Origin: Termitomyces sp. T153
Lineage: Eukaryota > Basidiomycota > Agaricomycetes > Agaricales > Lyophyllaceae
NCBI GenBank assembly: GCA_018296165.2
Contig: JACKQL020000084.1
Span: 62,001-126,000, forward strand
Length of the DNA stretch: 64,000 bases
Reading direction: 5' to 3'
Shown here: positions 46,947 through 57,942 of the stretch, piece after piece
How the letters are laid out: each line of letters starts with the position of its first letter
Numbering within the stretch: the first letter of the stretch is position 1
Program-made: the position numbers and the translations under genes
The notes under the pieces: generated by a model
Seen by the model: only the letters and a program-made list of their open reading frames with translations
Told to the model about the DNA's origin: nothing
Databases searched by the model: none

Positions 46947-47574
46947 ATGGCTATAACTCATATGTCCAATTCTCTCAAGCAAATACTAAAATCTCTATGC
47001 CTCCTGCCATTAACAACTGCCCATATTAATGCTGGTGCTATAAACAATGCAGACTTGGCTGGAGGCAGTAATGTTAACATGAGCCCTGCAGCTGCCTTGC
47101 AGGCTTTTGGCAATGCAAAATCTGTCCTGCAGATAAATGGCATGGCCTCAGCAACTGCTTCCTAGGACCACCAAACCAATCCAGAAGCTGTTGCAGGCAG
47201 TAACATATGCAGGGCACTGGCAGACTGATAGCAATCAAACTGCTTTCAAGGATCAGCAGGCCAATGCAGACTCTGCTGATGTTGATATGAGCTTTGCAGC
47301 CTTGCAGGACCAATTGACTGTTGGAAATGCACAATATAGCCTGTGCATGGTATCAACAGCTGCATGCCAAGACCAACAGACTTATCCAAAAACCATTCCA
47401 AGCAGTGACAAAGATTCAGAACTAACTTTCTTACCTGTAGACAATAGTAATAATGGTCCTAGAGTTGATGCTGATGATGTTGATGCTGATGATGAGGTCC
47501 TAGAGTTGGTGCTGATAACAAAGGGGATGAGCAACAAGGGGATGAGCAACAAGGGGATGAGCAATAGCTGGTAG
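46947..47574 (+). pseudogene. Unknown repeat-containing frame(s)
   Basis: Two overlapping plus-strand frames (46,947-47,165 and 47,137-47,574) may be one protein with a frameshift. The pieces NADLAGGSNVNMSPAAALQA and NADSADVDMSFAALQDQL look like two copies of one repeat, each followed by GNAxSxL or GNAQYSL. The end is acidic (VDADDVDADDEVLELV) and carries a 15-base minisatellite three times (GMSNK repeats, 47,519-47,567). CG-free, so probably a transposon-derived or long-silenced gene. I do not recognise the family. Confidence 0.3.
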
Positions 47575-48299
47575 ATAACATGAAGGGAAATAGTAAGAAA
47601 AAAAAGAGGACAAAAAAAAAAGAAAAAAGAGAAGAAAAGGCCCAAGAAGAGTAAAGGAAAAACTTCTATTAAAAAAAGTAGCCCCATATTAGTAAAAATG
47701 AAAAGGTCATAGAAAAGAAAATGTGAAGAGATGGTCATGATTGATTTTGGAGAGGTAGACTCAGTAAGTTTAGTTTATCGCACTGCACTGCAAGTTTGAG
47801 TTTGACTGATATGGTTTGTATAACAGGACTTTGAGCCAGCCTCTTTAAGGTTAATTATCTTGGAGGATGCACAGATTGTCACCTGATTTAATATCAATGT
47901 ATATCCATTGTTAACTGCATCTCTTCCTATTAGAAATGTGGTATTCATGCTTGGAGTTTTCCCATAGTTGATTTAAACAACTCATATACATACACACTTT
48001 CTTTCTTACAGTTTAAATGGGATATACAATTTGCTACCTGGCTTTTTGAAGCTGTTGAGGCTAATTACCTCAATGGTGTTCCTCGATACATGTACTCAAA
48101 CCTCTGCCATATCTACCATACATGTTATAACCCATGCCATTTACAAGAGTTCAGAGCCTCAACGAATTCTTGACCTTCTTTGTGATCAGCACCTTCTCAT
48201 CATTGAGCAACCCTTTTAGGAGTACAAATTTGATGAAGTTGTGTTGCACCTTTTAGGCTCTCTTGAGAGATCACTCCATGTTCATGGATTGTATCTTAA
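47575..48299. other. Purine-rich tract and non-coding DNA
   Basis: 47,580-47,670 is almost pure purine (long A runs with G). The remainder shows no gene. Confidence 0.4.
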
Positions 48300-48359
48300 A
48301 AAAAGTAGGTAGTGGGCCTTTTAAACAAAGTAAGTAGTAGGCCTTTTAGACAAAGTAGG
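48300..48359 (+). repeat. Short tandem repeats at the solo-LTR target
   Basis: Units of about 26-28 bases with AAAGTAGGTAGTGGGCC recur here (48,303, 48,328, 48,353) and continue after the LTR (49,525-49,575: GTAGGTAGTGGGCCTCC, then GTAGGAAGTGGTCC). The LTR interrupted the array. Confidence 0.7.
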
Positions 48360-49524
48360 TGTCAGGGTCCGCTGACCTCGGGGGCGCAGCTGCACTGGGC
48401 GAGTCCTTACTAGGCGGGCGTGATTCCCCTGCATTGGTGACCGGACACTCGAAGACGTTCTGGGTCCTGGTGGTTTGCGCGGGTAATTGGGGAGATGTGA
48501 TCCAGACAGGTCCGGGAAGGTCCGGAGAAGTCGGATTGTGGGGAAATGAGACGGTCTTGGCGGGGTTCAAGCAGAAGGCCGTACGGGAGATTTGCGGAAG
48601 CAAGGGAGTAGGTGGCTGTGTGATCAATGGGGGCGGAGCCGGGGTTTGATGGGAGATCATTTGGAGTTGATGGAGTCTGGGACCGAGCAAAGAGTGAGGT
48701 TCGGACCTGGTAAGGGGTGTCGGGGTTCGTAATTATAATCGCGGAGTTCGTGAGGTCGTTAGGGTTGATGAAGAATTGGGCACAAGGGTCAGACGACGTC
48801 ACCGAGACGGCGTTGGACGAGACAATATGGAACAAGAGTAGATTCGAGTGGAGGTACGAAACGATAATGAGAACGATAACGAAAAGGGGACGAGACAAGA
48901 CCGGGAGACTGAGATAAGACCGGGAGACTGAGATAAGACCGGGAGACTGAGATAAGACCGGGAAACTGAGAGTAAGGAGAAAGAGACACGAAAACGAACA
49001 CGAAACACAGAAAGGAAGCAATCAGACCATAGGTAACGTTAAGCAATATCAAGACTGGAGTACGAAGAGCTACTCGATGACTTATATACTGACTACCGGA
49101 GGACTTCGGGGTACGTCAGCTGTGGCGGCGGGGCTTGGCGGGGCTTGACGGAGTGGGCGGGTGTCGGTTGTGATCGAAGATCGTGCCGCGCTGATACGTT
49201 GATGGGATCGCGGGTTGTTCCGAGGTTGTCGTGATATTCCGGAATAGGTCGGAGGAAGCAGGGTGTTGAGTTAATGATGGGTGGGCGAAGATCAGGAATA
49301 GCGGGGGTGGTTCTCGGGGTTTGGGAAGCCCAGGGTAAGTGTCAGTGGCTGCGGGGCAGGCACCGAAGTTGGCCAGGGGGCCGTCGGAGTTAGCCGGGGA
49401 GGTGTCGGAGTTAGCCGAAGTAGGCGTGGGCATGGGCGGAAGTTCGGCGGAGCGTTGGGGGTCCTTTTGGGGGTTCGGGGGTTTGATGGACGATGTGCGG
49501 GGTTTTGGGGAACGGGTCGTGACA
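48360..49524 (-). mobile_element. Young solo LTR (family 1), GTAGG duplication
   Basis: 1,165 bp from TGTCAGGGTCC to GGGTCGTGACA, minus orientation. GTAGG stands directly before (48,355-48,359) and after (49,525-49,529). The sequence is nearly identical to 40,522-41,686 and rich in CG, in sharp contrast to the CG-free flanks. Reversed TATA is at 49,081-49,088, and the 19-base repeats at 48,898-48,973. Confidence 0.95.
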
Positions 49525-49574
49525 GTAGGTAGTGGGCCTCCTAGACTAGAAGAAAGTAGGAAGTGGTCCTCCAT

Positions 49575-50945
49575 TAAAGAAAAGAAGGAGGTTCCTCTTG
49601 TTATTATTAACTTTTATTCTCTATGTATTTTTTTTTTCTTTCTCAGACTCCTTTTTGTCCACTTCTTAAAGAAATCCCTTGGCTGAATTCTAAATTCTTC
49701 CTATAATAATAATTAATATCTTCAAAAAAATCCCATTAAATCCTACTTTTTTTTTGTTGTAAATCTGAATTTAGTGATTAATAACCCTTTTTTTTATCTT
49801 TTAATTATAAAAAAAGGTTACTAATCCTTATAGATTAGGCTCCCATCAATTAATCATGAATCCCTTATTAGAGTAGGGGGCCCTTTTGGAATTAAAAAAT
49901 GCCTTAATAGTCCAATTCTGACAAAAATGAATTATTAATTAAGAAAAAAAATTAAGATCTTTTGTTGGAAGAAAAAAACTTAGGGGCACTGGATTAATAA
50001 AAAAAAATTTTGTTTTAAATATAATAATAGTAATAAAGATAGCTAATAATAATATAACACCTAACATTATTAATAATACTCAATCTTTTAAATAGAAAGA
50101 ATGACCTAAACTACTTATTTGACTTATTATTAATATTGTAATAAATTAAACTTATATTATTAGAATAAATATTTAAAGTTTTAAAAAAAGTCTTTGTGCA
50201 ATTTTTTGCAAGTGCCTCTGGCTAAGAGGAACTTAAAGATAAAGAATCTATATTATTTAATTAACTTTTATTAATTTTCATGAATAAAGAAGGTTTAATT
50301 GGAAAATTTATAAATAAAAAAATAAAATTTACTATACAAATAGCTAATAGTGAATTTTTAGTAAATTAATCTCTAATATTTTGAAGCTCTGAGATATTAA
50401 TATTTATTATTATAATTACAAATAGAAATAATACAGCTATAGTTCCTGTATAAAACAATTACAATTATAGTAAATACACTACTTAAAAAAGTACTTAAAG
50501 CTAGAAAATTAAAAAAAAAGTGGTTGTTATTATAAAAAATGTACATATAAATAGATAATAAAGATATCCTGCATAGCTAAACAAAATTAACATTGTTATT
50601 GTTAATTCCATAATAACTCCTTTAATTAGACAGCTTTTAGTGTTCTAAGTCAAAATATTAAATATTGAGATTATATTTTAAATATTAATGAGCACAACAA
50701 CCACTGTTAAGGCTTCTAATAAGGTTCCTTATAATAATTGATGAGATGATTTAAAAATAAAATTAATGATATAAAACTATATAAAATTATGTTTTTTTCT
50801 ACAGCTCTTATGGAATGATAAACTTATAGCTTTTACAGAATTATAACAAAAGTTAAAAGTTTAACATATTTAATCTAAAAAGAGCCTTAATAATCCTCCA
50901 ACCCATCATTAGAAATAAGAGTCTCTTTTATCCAATTAGAAAATC
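49575..50945 (-). pseudogene. nad6: Probable nuclear mitochondrial DNA with nad6-like sequence
   Basis: An extremely AT-rich block (long A, T and TTA runs) with sharp edges against ordinary DNA. On the minus strand at about 50,500-50,360 the reading FTIIVIVLYTGTIAVLFLFV, followed by ININISELQ, matches the conserved helix of NADH dehydrogenase subunit 6. A hydrophobic stretch at about 50,080-50,000 (VLLIMLGVILLLAIFITIII) could be its last helix. Frames change between them, so it is not functional. An AT-rich decayed transposon is the alternative, but the nad6-like helix argues for mitochondrial origin. Confidence 0.5.
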
Positions 50946-53900
50946 CCCTCGCTTGATTTGCTGTGCTTATGCATTTACTTTGAGATTGCAGAGGCACTGT
51001 CTGAGTGAAGATATTCTGATAGGTCAAGACCACATGTATTGTATCACTCCAGCTTGACTGCACTCAAAAAGACTGTCTCAAAGCAAGACAACTTATTAAG
51101 TGGGTTTTTCACATATCATAAGCTTTCAGATGTCAAAAAACAATTGCTCATAAGGAAAAACACAATGCTAGCTCTTTACTACCCTTTTTTGTAGCAGCAG
51201 ATTTGCATTTTGCTTGCATAAAAGAAAAAATAGTGGAAATCTAGATATTATGGTGAGAATAATAATTTCATTACTCCAAATTGTATGTTGGATGTTGTTG
51301 CCAATAGCTTGGGCATATTTTCATCCAATTTCACCAATGAAGTTGACAACTCAGATCACATGAGATTTGCTTGAACAGGTGAAAGATATACTGTGCAGAA
51401 GATTAAAAATCCAAGCGCAAATGCAAATTTTATCATGGAATGACAAGCTTGTCTAACAAACTTCCACCTTGTAGTGATACAGGTTGTTTAGGCCAGTGGC
51501 CTAGATTTTACCAGTATTTCACTCCACTCTTTCAAGCAACCTTGCTTGTTGAAACACAACTCCTAACAGTTAAATCATTTTTATTATCAGTCCAAACTAT
51601 GTAGAAGATCAAAGATGTGGTATAGTAAACAGAAAAGAGTAAAAAAATCATGACTCCTGCTCAAACTTTAGTATTGTGTAGTAGAGCTTTTCTTGCAGAT
51701 TTGTTGCAGCTTGTGTGATGGACTTGGTGATATTATACTCCTAGTATTCATAGGTAGGTGGAGTGAGGTGATATCAGAAAGTTAGTGGTTGAGGTTTGAG
51801 TTTGTATCCTATATTTTGTCAGTGTATTGCATATGTAGTTGTCATGACTGCCTATAGTGTGTGCCTTGCCCTCTCAAGTTCCCTGTTCTCTGTCTTTTTC
51901 CATTTTCTTTGTCTTCCCTCATCCTTCTTCTCTGCTCTACTCCCCTCATATGGCTTCCTCGTCCTCTTCATCCATTCATTCAATTGACCATAGGAAACTG
52001 ACTTTTAAATTGGTTAATAACAGCTTTGAGTCTGCTTATTTTTATTTTATATGGTTTTTGGTTGGAGACTTTGAGTTTGTTGGGATTGGATGTGTAAATA
52101 TTTGCTTGTTTTAATAAGACAGCAGCTTTTACATAGAGGGCCATAACAGAAAACCCTTCAATATTTGTGCTGTCTAGAAATTCTTTGATAGGGCTGCTGC
52201 TCACTAATGAGAGCAATTGCTAGTATTTTACTAATTCAAGAAATAAGTAAGGAAGAAAGACCAACTTACCAGCTGCTATTCAAATATGTCCATGGGCTAA
52301 AGTGTGTCTTGTTTTGCTTCATTATCTCTCCAATGCACTCTGTATTTCCATGTTTTCCCCCTGCATTTAAGGCCAAGGCCTCCTATGGTGATGTGGTGTG
52401 CCCATCATGCAGGAAGGCTCAATGCAGTTGGCAAGGGAACCCCTCTACTTGCTGAGCACAACGAGTGCACTAATTTTGTTTCTTGTCATGTTGGTGTTTA
52501 CCATGAATGCACTCATTTTCACAGAACTCCTGTATTGCTTTGAGGATGCAGGCAATGTTGTATGGACTTTTGATTTCACTGCCCCAGCATTGTTGACACC
52601 ATTGTCATCCACAGGATACTTGATGATAAAGAACTGAGTTTGATTGCTATCTTCTGAAAATAAAAACACTGCAATCTTTAAGACACTCAGCAAGAAAGTG
52701 GCTGGATGGAAATCACAGTCAGTAATCCATTCATTTCTGTGCCCTCACTCTTCACTAATGCATGTACAGGCTATTATCATTGCCACCTATAGCTCACTCT
52801 TCATATTATTAGGACAGGATGACTGCATGCAGAAGGAACTTGAGGGACTTCTGAGTTGCATTGAGGGCCATCAGGGGACCTGAACTGTGGGGTCACAGGA
52901 TACATGGGTGGCAATGTATGATATTATATTCACTCATGTTCTATTTGTTTTTGACAGTTGTCAGCTCTGTCCTGCCCTCTCCACAGGCCCACTACCACAA
53001 TTTTATAGACTGTGGCCCCTACAATATTAACCTACTCTTGATTAATACACAATGCAGCCCAACATATATTAAACTCTCTATAATGTTGTTTGATCTGTGG
53101 AGGTCCCTTAGTGTGGCATGTTATGTCATTACCTGAGCCCATGAACATCAAGTTTGTGGACTTGAGTGTCTATTACTGTTGACTTCTGCTGAGATATGTA
53201 GAGTATGCTACTGCCTCAGATCACTACTGACTACTGTTGTCCTCCTTTACCTGCACCACCACCACAAGGAGTATTACTCCTACAAAACTGAAATGGTAGC
53301 AGACAAGTCCATGTGGTCTGCATGTAAAACCCTAAGGAATACACTGCTGAATTGTGCTTCTATTTTCTTGAGGGAGAGTGGGGCATTGGGTTTGACTGAG
53401 GGAGGTTATGAGTTACAAGTCCACTTCATTTATAAATTCCACTTGCAATGCTATGTGTACAAATGATGAAAAAATGCTGCTTCTAAGAAGGTCTAATGTG
53501 ACCTCTGGTTTTATTGCTGAAATTGACAATGTGGAATTGGTGTTGTCAATGTGTCAAGTGATTGATGCTTAAAAAGGTGTTGCATGTCTCAGCCAACTCT
53601 GTGCATAGTGAGTTAAAATGGCCAGCAAGGGTGGAAAGGTTGCTCATAATGAAAGAGAGATGACTGAAAGAGTCTGTAATGTTTTTCAGTGGAGTTTGGC
53701 CAGCAGCATGGCCTAAAGTAGTATGAGGATTGGCCAGTACTAGCACTAGGGTCAGGCATATGAATGCCCATGCATAGAAAAAACAGGGGTGGATTGGGAC
53801 ATAAGTGGCTGGTGAGTTAATAATGAGGATCAAAGTGGCAATGACTGCAGATTGACCCTTGAAATAGGTGTAGGTGTGATTAGAGATGATGATTGAGAAA

Positions 53901-54714
53901 TTGTGAATGCATGGATGAGGTATTTGCTAATTGGAGGAAGAATATGGGCAAGGAATTTGAAGAGGTGGTGTAATTGTCTCTACTGGCATGCATCTCTCAG
54001 AAGAGCTATCTCTCTGCAAGTTAGCAGCCTAAGACAAGCAATCAGATAGGGATACAGTTGTTAGAAGAGCCAAACATATCCTTATCCTAGCCAATTGAGA
54101 CCAATTGCTGACACACCACTTTTGTCTTTTCCTTTCTGTCATACTGTACAGTTGTTTCTCACACTTCTGATGCCTCTGAAGCATCACATCTGGATCTCAG
54201 CTGACCTGATCATTCATCATCTCTCAATTGCAACAATTCTTTCCTCAATCTATTGCAGGACGAGCTACTTTCTTGATGAATGGAGAATATCACCTCATCT
54301 TGTCCAGGCTGAAGGCTGATGGTTGTCAAAGGTGTTCCAGCACTACATCTGCAAGAGCCCCATGCCTTGACACTGAGTTATTCAACCTTGACCTTGTTGC
54401 ACCCAATTTCATCTGCCAATTAATTGCAGCTCATTTACAACCAAACTTCTCTTTTCCCCCCATCACTCTCTGTGGTCATGATCCTCAACACTTTCCACTT
54501 TTTGGCAGTTATCTCTTATAGTCAAACTCATTCTCCTTCTCATAAATTACAGTCAAATAGACAAAGCCTCCATCTCATTTTTTATACACAAACTTCTAAC
54601 TCTTAATCACATTACTTACAGACAGATTTCTGCTTGTGGTTACTTAAGGACATTTACACCAAGCCTCAGATGATAGGTGCTGAACACCACAAAGACCCAC
54701 ACCCTTAGTTTCAG
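50946..54714. other. CpG-poor region with weak open frames
   Basis: No recognised gene. The longest frames (52,207-52,640, 53,179-53,466 on plus; 53,833-53,546 on minus with a hydrophobic PCFFYAWAFICLTLVLVLA) have no known motif. A plus frame at 54,228-54,521 contains the Cys-rich CQRCSSTTSARAPC. This is likely old transposon or dead-gene DNA. Confidence 0.4.
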
Positions 54715-54822
54715 TGTCCCATAGATTGGTTGTTAACAGTGTCCAACTGTTATGCTGTATTTCATTCAAAGTAGTCTTGAAATTGACATCAGAAGATCAA
54801 GAGTTCAAGTCTCTTGGGGGCA
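54715..54822 (+). pseudogene. tRNA-Asn(GTT) pseudogene, array copy 1
   Basis: TGTCCCA start, anticodon region TCCAACTGTTA, a long intron-like insert, then AGATC, GAGTTCAAGTCTC (T arm) and a decayed acceptor TGGGGGC. In the T loop the usual TTCGA reads TTCAA, a CG to CA change. Confidence 0.55.
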
Positions 54823-54881
54823 GTGGGGAAATTAGGTGTAGACCCTTTTTCTTCAAAAATTTCTTTTTTGTAATCTTCATG

Positions 54882-55040
54882 TGTCCCACAGCCTTAGTTG
54901 GTTATACCATCTGACTGCTATATATGCTCTTCTCATGTATGTACATTAAAAGATATCCATGACCCCATGGCTTAGTTGGTCATAGCTTCCAACTGTTATG
55001 ATTGCTCCCACCAGTTACATTAGACTTTGAGTGTCCAATA
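54882..55040 (+). pseudogene. Two truncated tRNA-Asn-like 5' halves, array copies 2 and 3
   Basis: TGTCCCACAGCCTTAGTTGG at 54,882 and TGACCCCATGGCTTAGTTGG at 54,960 (the latter followed by TCCAACTGTTA) match the 5' halves of the other copies. Their T arms are not recognisable. Confidence 0.4.
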
Positions 55041-55143
55041 GTGGCAGTTGTCAGAAGTAGATTATGGACCTCCTCTGAACAATGGATACTCCAATGTGAA
55101 CAAAACAATCCACAATCCCTGAACACTTTAAGGCTTGTATATA

Positions 55144-55241
55144 TGTCCCATGGCTTAGTTGGTTATGGCTTCCAACTGTTATGCCAAATTCAAGTTGCAT
55201 GTAACATTGGAGAATCAAGAGTTTGAGTCTCTCTGGGATAG
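55144..55241 (+). pseudogene. tRNA-Asn(GTT) pseudogene, array copy 4
   Basis: TGTCCCA acceptor, GCTTAGTTGGTTATGGC D arm, TCCAACTGTTA anticodon arm, intron-like insert, TTGGA, GAGTTTGAGTCTC T arm and TGGGATA acceptor end. Confidence 0.6.
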
Positions 55242-55391
55242 ATGCAACCTAATGTGAGATTATTGTTTTCCATTTATCAAGATGAATTATAGGATCTTGA
55301 AAACCTGTGCATCCAATTCTTATTCCACTCCCACTATGCTCATGCAAACACAACAAATCAATCTCTGGACCACTTCAAGCCTCATGTAACA

Positions 55392-55496
55392 TGTCCCATG
55401 ACTTAGTTGGTCACAGCATCTAACTGTTATGCTCTGTCTGAAAATAAGCTTGAAATTGACATTGGAAGATCAAAAGTTTGAGTCTCTCTGGGACAG
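55392..55496 (+). pseudogene. tRNA-Asn(GTT) pseudogene with intron, array copy 5 (best copy)
   Basis: The fold can be written out. TGTCCCA pairs fully with TGGGACA (7 bp acceptor). The D arm is GCTTAGTTGGTCACAGC. The anticodon stem TCTAA (TCCAA in sisters) pairs with TTGGA, with loop C-T-GTT-A and anticodon GTT (Asn). An intron of about 31 bases follows position 37, the normal place for nuclear tRNA introns. The variable loop is AGATC. The T arm has stem 3' side CTCTC and loop TTTGAGT, where TTCGAGT is expected. The CG of the B box has become TG, so transcription is doubtful. Confidence 0.65.
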
Positions 55497-55659
55497 ATGC
55501 ATCCTACTGTGAGATCATCATATTGTTTTCCATCTATCCAGATGCATGACAGGGTTGAACACCTGTACATCTGACTGTTATCCCAATACCACCAACGTTT
55601 TGCAAACAAAACAACTCCTGTACAAAATATCCCCAGAACACTTCAACCCTCACTTAGCA

Positions 55660-55757
55660 TGTCCCATAGCTTAGTTGGTCACAGCATCCAACTATTATAC
55701 CAAATTCAAGTTGCATGTAACATCAGAAGATTGAGAGTTTGAGTCTCTCTGAGACAG
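55660..55757 (+). pseudogene. tRNA-Asn-like pseudogene, array copy 6
   Basis: TGTCCCA start, TCCAACTATTA (anticodon decayed from GTT to ATT), insert, GAGAGTTTGAGTCTCTC (a perfect T stem) and TGAGACA end. Confidence 0.55.
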
Positions 55758-55908
55758 ATGCATCCTAATGTGAGATCATTGTTTTCCATCTATCCAGATG
55801 CATGACAGGGTTGAATGCCTGTACAGTCCAACTCTTATCCCAACACCACTATAGTCATGTAAACATGTAAACATAACAACACCTGAACACTTCAAGCCCT
55901 ATGTAACA

Positions 55909-56006
55909 TGTCCCATGGCTTAGTTGGTCCCAGCATCCAACTATCATACCAAATTCAAGTTGCATGTAACATCAGAAAATCAAGAGTTGGAGTCTCTCTG
56001 GGACAG
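55909..56006 (+). pseudogene. tRNA-Asn-like pseudogene, array copy 7
   Basis: TGTCCCA start, TCCAACTATCA anticodon region, insert, GAGTTGGAGTCTCTC T arm and TGGGACA end, with a complete 7 bp acceptor stem. Confidence 0.55.
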
Positions 56007-56990
56007 GTGTGTCCTAATGTGAGATCATTGTTTTCCATCTATCCAGATGGACAATACTGAACACCTGTCTGGTCCAACTGGAGTTACCCAAAGGGGTCAT
56101 CTCCTTACAGATACTGATACCTAGCATACTAGTCCCCACTCAAATTGTCTTCTGTGAAGACAAAAATGGCAGAACCAGGATGGAGGGTTCAAAGGTCTGA
56201 TGTTGTGTAGATACTTACCTTGTTGCTTTTTGACTCCTTCAACTGCTGAGACAAGCAAAAATGAAAAAACAAAAAAAAATACAAGATTTGGACACCTAAG
56301 CCTTGAGAGTTCAGGTGGTAATTACAACAATGTAACTACAAGCCAAGCTTAATATATTACAGCTTGTAATGACAAGTATCATGTGCCTAGCAATTTTTGG
56401 CCAAATAGTTTGGCAATTGGAAGAATTGAACCTGTGACCACAATACCAAAAACAACCATGGATAGAAGAATAACCACTTGACCTTGGAACCTTGATTACA
56501 ATATAAATCTATTGCAATAAGGGAGCCTTGCTCCCCTTCAAAATATCCCTGCCACCCTAGCATGTTAACCAAACCTTAACAGAACCCTAACAGAACCTAA
56601 CCAAACCTTTAACTACCTAACCAGAACTCTAACTGAACTCAACCAGGCTAACCATGTACTCAACAGGCAGGCCTCATGGGTACATAGGCCTAATGTGTTA
56701 CAATTTATCACTGGGCCTGTTAGTTCAATGGTTCTACTGTGTCTTTCTTGGAATTGTGCCTGTCATTCAGAAGGTGGTTGATTCAATTCTCTTTCATTCA
56801 CTTCTTTTTTCCTGGTTCAACATTTGGTGCTGTTGACATCATATGACATTACCAGACTTTCATATATGGGGATGGTCTTGTAAGTACAAGCATCAATATA
56901 TCACGCTTTGCTTGTGATGACAGGTGGGTAATATATTACCCTGCCAGCCTCTGGTGGAGAGTTAGGATCAAGGTATAGATAAAACTACAA
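56007..56990. other. CpG-poor spacer with tRNA-like and CCTAAC-like motifs
   Basis: Two loosely tRNA-like segments contain GTTCAATTCT or TTGATTCAATTCT (minus strand near 56,430; plus strand near 56,785), but neither folds convincingly. 56,570-56,660 is rich in AACC/CTAAC words without a fixed period. CG returns abruptly at about 56,995. Confidence 0.35.
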
Positions 56991-57942
56991 CTACTTTAGG
57001 GGTTGAAGCAGGGATTACGAAGGAGGACGGCGAACAAGAAGCGAGGGGAAGTATAATGTAGGATGTCAGAAAGTAACATAGAATCGTCTGAACTTCGGGA
57101 AGTGGTGTGAAAGTACATCACCAAGTGGCTAAGAGAGGGCACGAAAGGAAGGCACGGGTGAGGGGAGAAGGATAAATATACAATTGGGAAGATCGCCATC
57201 GGTCGACAGAGAACTACTGCACAATCGGGGGCCGAACGCTGATCGCGAGACCAATCGCGACATGCAACAAAAATTATGTCAAGCTCAAGCTTAATCCAAA
57301 TGTCCACAATTGCGTCAGAATAAAGTATTTGAGTCGAAGACTGTACTTAAATAATCCAGTGGGCACTGACTGCATCTTATCTAATCCGAATCATAACTTT
57401 GGATCATTTTACGACACGTGTTGCGCATGGACCATACCTATTGGAAGGAGGGCAAAAACCGCGACTTCGTATTTGCTTCTTTCTCCCAAGTTATAAGCCA
57501 AAATACCTCTAGCAGAGCTTCTCTGAATAGAATGTATCAGTTTAGCTCAACCTCCTTCTCACTGATAGAACTTCGGGCCATCTGTTCAATTGAACATTCT
57601 CATGGTGCTGCATCTGTTCTTTATGATTTTTCTCAAGGTAAGTCATCGCCTTGAGAAGTCAGAACTTGGTCACATTTCAGTTACAGCAGTAGTGGCTCAA
57701 GGAAAGCCAACGCGGCTCTCATGCGGAACCCCATAAAGGTTAAGCCTTGAGAACGATTGACCCCGTGGGGATCATTGAATTGAACCTTTGGGAAAGTTCA
57801 TCCGGCTCAAACGCTTTTTTTAGCGCAGTCATCTGATTTGTTTCCTGATGTATGTAGAACATCATAAAAGGACCTATTCATCACCAATCCATCGTTAAGC
57901 CTTCCCGTCATTTGGATTGGACCTCCTACCTGTTCATACACC
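56991..57942. other. Upstream region of the oxygenase gene
   Basis: CG-normal. The open frames (57,307-56,996 minus; 57,418-57,654 plus) have no known motif. CATCATAAAAGGACC lies about 85 bases before the ATG; no clear TATA box. Confidence 0.35.

Noticed and set aside
56570..56660. Possible interstitial telomere repeats (AACCCTAAC-like words)
   Set aside because: There is no constant period and few exact CCCTAA units; it is more like a degenerate AC/CT-rich stretch.
56390..56800. Two tRNA-like segments with GTTCAATTCT-type B boxes
   Set aside because: Acceptor and T stems do not pair on inspection, unlike the tRNA-Asn array; they may be tRNA-derived but cannot be supported by eye.
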